A DNA stretch of 64,000 nucleotides from Rhizophagus clarus (taxonomy: Eukaryota; Glomeromycota; Glomeromycetes; Glomerales; Glomeraceae), in NCBI GenBank assembly GCA_015698045.1, contig BLAL01000261.1:558001-622000 (forward strand), given 5' to 3'. Positions within the stretch are counted from its first letter, which is position 1. Each line of letters begins with the position of its first letter. A program made the position numbers and the translations under genes. This document shows positions 58,902 to 64,000 of the stretch, in pieces. Below the pieces are notes generated by a model that had not been told where the DNA came from, did not search any database, and saw nothing but the letters and a program-made list of their open reading frames with translations.

Positions 58902-59825
58902 CTTGTATTTTTTATTTTGATTCAAAAAAAAAAAAAAAATCAAAAAGAATTCTTCCCGATTTTTTTTGATGATAAATAAAATAAAATGGTAAAATAATAG
59001 ATAGATTGTAAATAGAAATTTGTTATAATTAAAAGTGGTATACATTTTTATCCTGTTATTAATGTACAGTTGTTGTACTTGTTAATCGTTAATAACTATG
59101 CTGTTACCTGTACTTGTTATACACTTATATGTCTATTCGGATATTAAAAAAATTTGAAATGATTCGGAGTATTACCCCCCAAAACTAATATTTCCTAATA
59201 TGTTCAAAAATGAAGGTTTAACTTGTAAATATCGTAAAAAAATTCAAAAAACTCGAAAAAAAAACGTGCTTTGTCTCTTTGCTGCGTTCAAATGTACCGT
59301 GATACTTGAATTGCTTGTTGGCGCAAAAACATGTAATGTAATCCCCAAATAAACATGACTCACTACAAAATTTTTGATATAAGTAAACCTAATCATAAAA
59401 TTACATGCGGGAAATGTGAGAAACTCACTAAACCTTTTTTTTTAAAAAAAAATCTTTTGATTTCTTTTTAAATGAAAGATTTTCTTTACTAAAAAAAAAA
59501 CCATAATAAAATAAATATGTACAAGTATATTAACTGTTAGGTAAATTTAATCAAACAAAATTCAGGATTATACGACCTCATGTTCTCATGTACATTCCAA
59601 ATAAACAAAAACATCTCACCCCGACTTTTTATTTGTATTACGAAAACTTTATTAATAAAGTAAACTACTTTTCCCCTGTTCTCCGTTTTTGGGTAAAAAT
59701 GTTTATCATATAATAACTGATTATGCATTAATTTATACAATTATAACAATTTACACATTCTATGAAGAATCTAAACATCGAATTTTTATTTAGGAAGTAT
59801 ATTTGAAATATATTAGGCATAATAA

Positions 59826-59990
59826 GTATATTTGAGCATACTAAAGTATATTGAGCATATTGAAGTATATTTGAGCATACTAAAGTATATTGAGCATATT
59901 GAAGTATATTTGAGCATACTAAAGTATATTGAAATATATTAAGCATATTTAAGTATATTAAGCATATTTAAGTATATTAAGCATAATAAG
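59826..59990. repeat. Minisatellite of ~39-bp AGTATATTTGAGCATACTAA units
   Basis: Three near-perfect copies of AGTATATTTGAGCATACTAA plus AGTATATTGAGCATATTGA, then degenerate half-units to about 59,990. Confidence 0.75.
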
Positions 59991-61144
59991 TATATTAGTA
60001 TTAATTAAGTCACGTTCACCTACAAACTAAGTGAAAATATCACGTGAATTATCAAGCACTTTTTATATCGAAAATTTATTTTACCAAAATTTAAATTTTT
60101 GTAATTTTGTCCAGAAATTAAATTTATAATGAAAAATAAATATTGCGGATTATTTGTTGTGTGAGCTGAAACAAATAACACTAAATTTTACAAATAAAAC
60201 TATTAATTATTTTGAAACGTTAAATTTTGAACTCTTAATATAAACTATTCACTTATGCTCCTATTAAGGAGAAAGTAAATAAGATAAATAATTAATTCAA
60301 CATTAAATTTAGATTTACATTACACTAAATTTAAATATTTTTACATTGACTACTTTATTATATTGGGCTTGCAACTTTACAGTTTACCCTTGTTTCATTA
60401 ATCGTCAAAGTTCTAAGGTTTATGCTGATTTTCAGAAATTTAGGAATGTTATGCGGTTATCTTGTGGAGGAATTACAAAAAATCATATGAAATTTATCGA
60501 CATTATACAGTGTAAGTAATGCAATTTGCCATTAGTTTGTTAACCGATTTTTTTTTTTAAAAAAAAAAAAAAAATTATTATTTAAGTTTACTAACGAAAT
60601 TTATAAAGTAGATAAAATAGATAAAATAAATAAAATAGAATAAAATAGGTAAAATAAGTAAATTCGACAAATCACAAATCCTTATTATCCTTATACAATT
60701 TACTATAATGATATCTATATGTATTTGTTGTAGTTTACAATGTTCTGTGTATATTGCGATCACACTGCGATTAACTGTGTGAATTACTGAATGATTATAA
60801 TTACAAATTGTCCAGTATTTGACCTGTAATCGACCTGTAATTGTCCTGTAATCGGGCCATGGGGTAGCACAATTCTGAAAACAGGGATAAAAAGCGATTA
60901 ATAATTAGATATATATATTTTTTTTTGAAAAGGAAGAGTCAAACAAATAATATAAATAATGTTAACTTATTTCACAAACACGTATCAGTAAGGTTTATTC
61001 CGCGAGAAAAAGTCGGGACCTGGTGTGACTTGATGGTTTATCATAATGTTTTTCCGTTTTCCCGTATTTGTAAATATAAATAAACTTAAAAAGTTTTCGT
61101 AAAAATGAGTAGAATAAACATACTGAAATTAAGGTTCAATTGCT

Positions 61145-61275
61145 TTAATCGAATACTGCTTTCCGATACTGCTTTTCGATACTGCTTTTTAGTACTGTTC
61201 TTAGTACTGCTTTTTAGTACTGCTTTTCGGTACTGCATTCCAGTACTGCTTTTCGATACTGCTTTTTCGTATGAT
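61145..61275. repeat. Tandem ~15-bp TACTGCTTTTCGA repeat
   Basis: About eight degenerate copies of GTACTGCTTTTCGA/GTACTGCTTTTTA. Because the unit is a multiple of three, it creates open frames on both strands (QYRKAVLKSS-like on minus). Not considered a gene. Confidence 0.7.
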
Positions 61276-62306
61276 TCGCGAGTATCACGTGCTAAAATTT
61301 GAGATAAAAACATCTAACCAAAATATCCGTAGCATATCCGTAGCTTATCCGTAGCAAAAAAAAAAAAGTTAACTACCACGTTTTCTTAAACTTGTAATTT
61401 TGGCAAAAAGGATTTTCGTATAAAATTATCCGATGTATTTTGTATACCCGGTAAATGAATGGTAAAATAGGAGAGATAAACAAAAATCTCGTAAAAATAC
61501 ATAGAAACCCGATTTTTTTTTTTTAAAAAAAAAATATCCGATTAGTAAAAAAAAAAAAAATTTCAAGATTTTAACCTTATTTATTATAATTTAAAATCCT
61601 GCTTACCAAAATTAAAAATTCCCGATAATCAAAATGAGATAAATATATATATATATATATATATACATATTACATAAAAGTTGATTTTAAAATTTTAAAT
61701 CAAATCAAAATCTTTTTAAATCTTAAGGTTAACACTACAGATTCGTTTATTTTTATTTTTCAAACTTTAAATTTCTAATTTTTTTTTTTTTTGCCGTAAA
61801 AAGTTACAGATTATCTCACATGGTTACGTGCGTGTACCCTTTTTTTTTAAAACAATTATGATTATTGTTTGGGAATATTTACAAGATGTGAAACAAGTTG
61901 ACTTGTAAACCCGATATATCATATTCCTTTTTAAGCATATCATATCAATTTCCTCTATTATTAAAAAAATATATAAATGGGTATCATTTATGATAAGATC
62001 TATCCCATAACGCGTTATTGACAATAATATATACAAACATGGATATCATGGTACCAGGAAAATAACTTGTGTAATTTTAATTAATATAATATAATGGTCA
62101 TTATATATTTATTATGATTATTATAGTTAGTATTTTATAGTTTATGTTGGTTTATGTTTAAAAATTTCAATTAACAAAAAAAAAAAAAAAAATTTTTTTT
62201 TTTATTTTATGAATACATATTAAGATAAGATTATTTTTTTTTTTCTCACAAAACAATGGATCCTAAATTAAATTCCCTCGGTAACACCAAAAAAAATGAA
62301 TATCCA

Positions 62307-62338
<32 letters not shown>

Positions 62339-63689
62339 CTTTGATTCATTTATCTAAATCATACAAATAATAATATTATTACATTATAATTATATCCTTA
62401 TTATTACATTATGAAACTTAAAAGAAAAAATTATATCTTTATGAAACTAAGAGAAAAAAATTTTATACGCATATATTTTTTTTTTTTTTATCCAAATTAT
62501 TCAAATTTTGACCATTTTAGAAACACAAAGTTTACAAAACCGTAAGAAAACGTTTATTTATTATAAACGGTCAAAAAATTATTCAAATTTACAAAAAATT
62601 GACGCAACCAAATTAATGTTCATTCTCAAAAGAAGAAGGAAAAAAAAAAAAAAAAAATCAAGTTTTTAAACATGTGTAATCAATAAATTAATATTCATTC
62701 ATTCACGTTTTAATATCATTTCGGTTGTCATTTAATAAGGTTTAAACTTTAAAAATAAAAAAAAAATGTTAATTAAGACAAGATTTACGTGACCCGATTC
62801 ATGTGACATGTAAATCCTTAATGATTTTGAAACGTGGTAACGTTGCTCGTTCGTACCACGTCTTTATAGAATGTTCGGGAAGACTGAATTTTTTTTTTTT
62901 TTCGCGGGTTTCATATAATGAAATAATAATAATAATTAATTATTATTAATTATTATTTTCCACGCACGATTGTTACAAAAAATTTGGTACAAAAAATATT
63001 TGGTACAGAATTTATTTAGGGAATTTAAAATCTTAAAAATGGATTACATATTACCAAATTGATTTCATGTTTTTAATCTTTAAAATTAAAATATCACGTA
63101 AAAAGAGTATTTATTTGATTGTTTTGTGATATCACACATCTAAATAAGTTTTATTTGAATTAGAAATGGGAATAGAATTAATAAAATTTAGAATTAATAA
63201 AATTTGATAAAATTTGATAAAATTTGATAAGAATCAATTTGATAGAATATAGATAGAATACAATTAAAAGAACTAAGGAATAAGAATTTAGTAGAATAGA
63301 ATTAAAAATATTAGAATAAAACTAAAAGAATAAATATGAATTAACAGAACAAAAATTTAATAAAATAGAATTAAATAAAATATAGGACTAAATAAAATAA
63401 AATAGAATAAAACTAAGAATAGAACAAAAAAATTGAAGAATATTAAATAATCTATATAATCTATTAAATAATCTATTACATAATCAAAATATTCAAATAA
63501 TAATCCAAATAATAAAAATAATAATCAAAAAAAAATCCACACAAAAAAAACAAGTTTCATAGTTTCATTTCAATATTAACGGAAAAGTAATTAGGTTTTC
63601 AAATCATACTTTTATCATTTTATCACCCAACCTTAATAAGATGATTGTTTTTTTTTCTTTTTAAATAATAAACAATTAGAATGATGTTT

Positions 63690-64000
63690 TAACGAAACCA
63701 ATTTTAATGAAACTATATTTTAACGAACCATAAACTTTAACATTATAACATTGTAACGAAACCATAAACTTTAACTTTGACATTCTAACGAAACATAAAC
63801 TTTAACTTTGACATTCTAACGAAACATAAACTTTAACTTTGACATTCTAACGAAACATAAACTTTAACTTTGACATTCTAACGAAACATAAACTTTAACT
63901 TTGGCATTTTAACGAAACCATAAATTATAAACTAAAAGCTAAAAGCATTCTAACGGAACCATAAAACTTTGCCATTTTAACGAAACCACAAATTAACGAA
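63690..64000. repeat. Minisatellite of ~31-bp units running to the window edge
   Basis: The unit TAACGAAACATAAACTTTAA plus CTTTGACATTC is repeated, with near-identical copies from about 63,755 to 63,910 and degenerate copies on both sides. The array continues past the end of the window. Confidence 0.75.

Larger units (their letters stand above)
57961..64000. other. Long AT-rich intergenic region with minisatellites
   Basis: No gene was recognised in 6 kb on either strand. Contains dense A/T homopolymers (58,140-58,950), three short tandem arrays (59,826, 61,145 and 63,690; listed separately), a TA dinucleotide run (61,643-61,665), and repeated CCTGTAAT units at about 60,822-60,855. Confidence 0.5.

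Noticed and set aside
61086-61313. Open frames on both strands with QYRKAVLKSS-like repeats
   Set aside because: Caused by a 15-bp tandem repeat; no other coding evidence.
63690-64000. Telomeric or centromeric satellite
   Set aside because: The 31-bp unit is not a telomere repeat and the array is short within the window; nothing indicates a chromosome end.

Overview
The window is very AT-rich, intron-rich eukaryotic DNA with long A/T homopolymers. Small introns use GTAAGT/GTATG donors. The gene families (Crinkler-type proteins, SAM-domain/PD-(D/E)XK proteins, a KCH1-type potassium channel, Clr2, Maverick/Polinton-like DNA) point to a fungus, most likely an arbuscular mycorrhizal Glomeromycotina genome of the Rhizophagus irregularis type. 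The species is an inference from protein families remembered by the annotator; no database was searched.

Layout. (1) 0.9-5.5 kb: two intact, spliced minus-strand host genes, a Clr2-like silencing factor and a KCH1-like K+ channel. (2) 7.6-18 kb: accessory zone with decayed Crinkler/restriction-endonuclease-like genes (9.1-10.0 and 10.9-12.4 kb), a SAM-domain/PD-(D/E)XK gene broken by homopolymer indels (12.6-14.3 kb), an intact five-exon single-domain retropepsin-like gene (14.75-16.1 kb) and a Myb/SANT-like gene (17.3-18.0 kb). (3) 18.2-24.2 kb: remains of a DNA-replicating element with a large family-B DNA polymerase (DFASLYPS / YGDTDS type), interrupted by a 148-bp MITE and many nonsense codons, plus a small Cys/His protein. 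(4) 24.2-29.7 kb: repeats, including an 11-copy ~118-bp minisatellite, a perfect 34-bp palindrome and a long pyrimidine tract. (5) 29,768-49,399: a complete 19.6-kb Maverick/Polinton-like transposon with ~778-bp terminal inverted repeats (TIRs). It carries a protein-primed-type PolB, a Maverick-type integrase, a coiled-coil/Gag/CCHC/retropepsin/zinc-finger polyprotein, a 127-aa conserved protein and a small Cys/His protein. Two other transposons have inserted into it: a 1.5-kb TIR element in the polyprotein gene and a 5.8-kb DNA transposon in the integrase gene. (6) 49.4-64 kb: very AT-rich DNA with two intact minus-strand host genes (a tail-anchored protein of unknown function and a class I SAM methyltransferase), two orphan exons and several minisatellites.

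The most notable signals are in the 30-49 kb element. Its structural cassette resembles retroviral Gag-Pro rather than the jelly-roll capsid set expected of a Polinton. Two frame changes at identical GT(A)9 runs both have the geometry of -1 programmed frameshifting. The two TIR arms differ, by eye, at about 33 positions, all transitions. The roughly twenty nonsense codons in the mobile genes are nearly all explicable as CAA/CAG/CGA/TGG changed by C-to-T or G-to-A. Together this suggests cytosine-deamination (RIP-like or methylation-driven) decay of a Gag-bearing DNA transposon.
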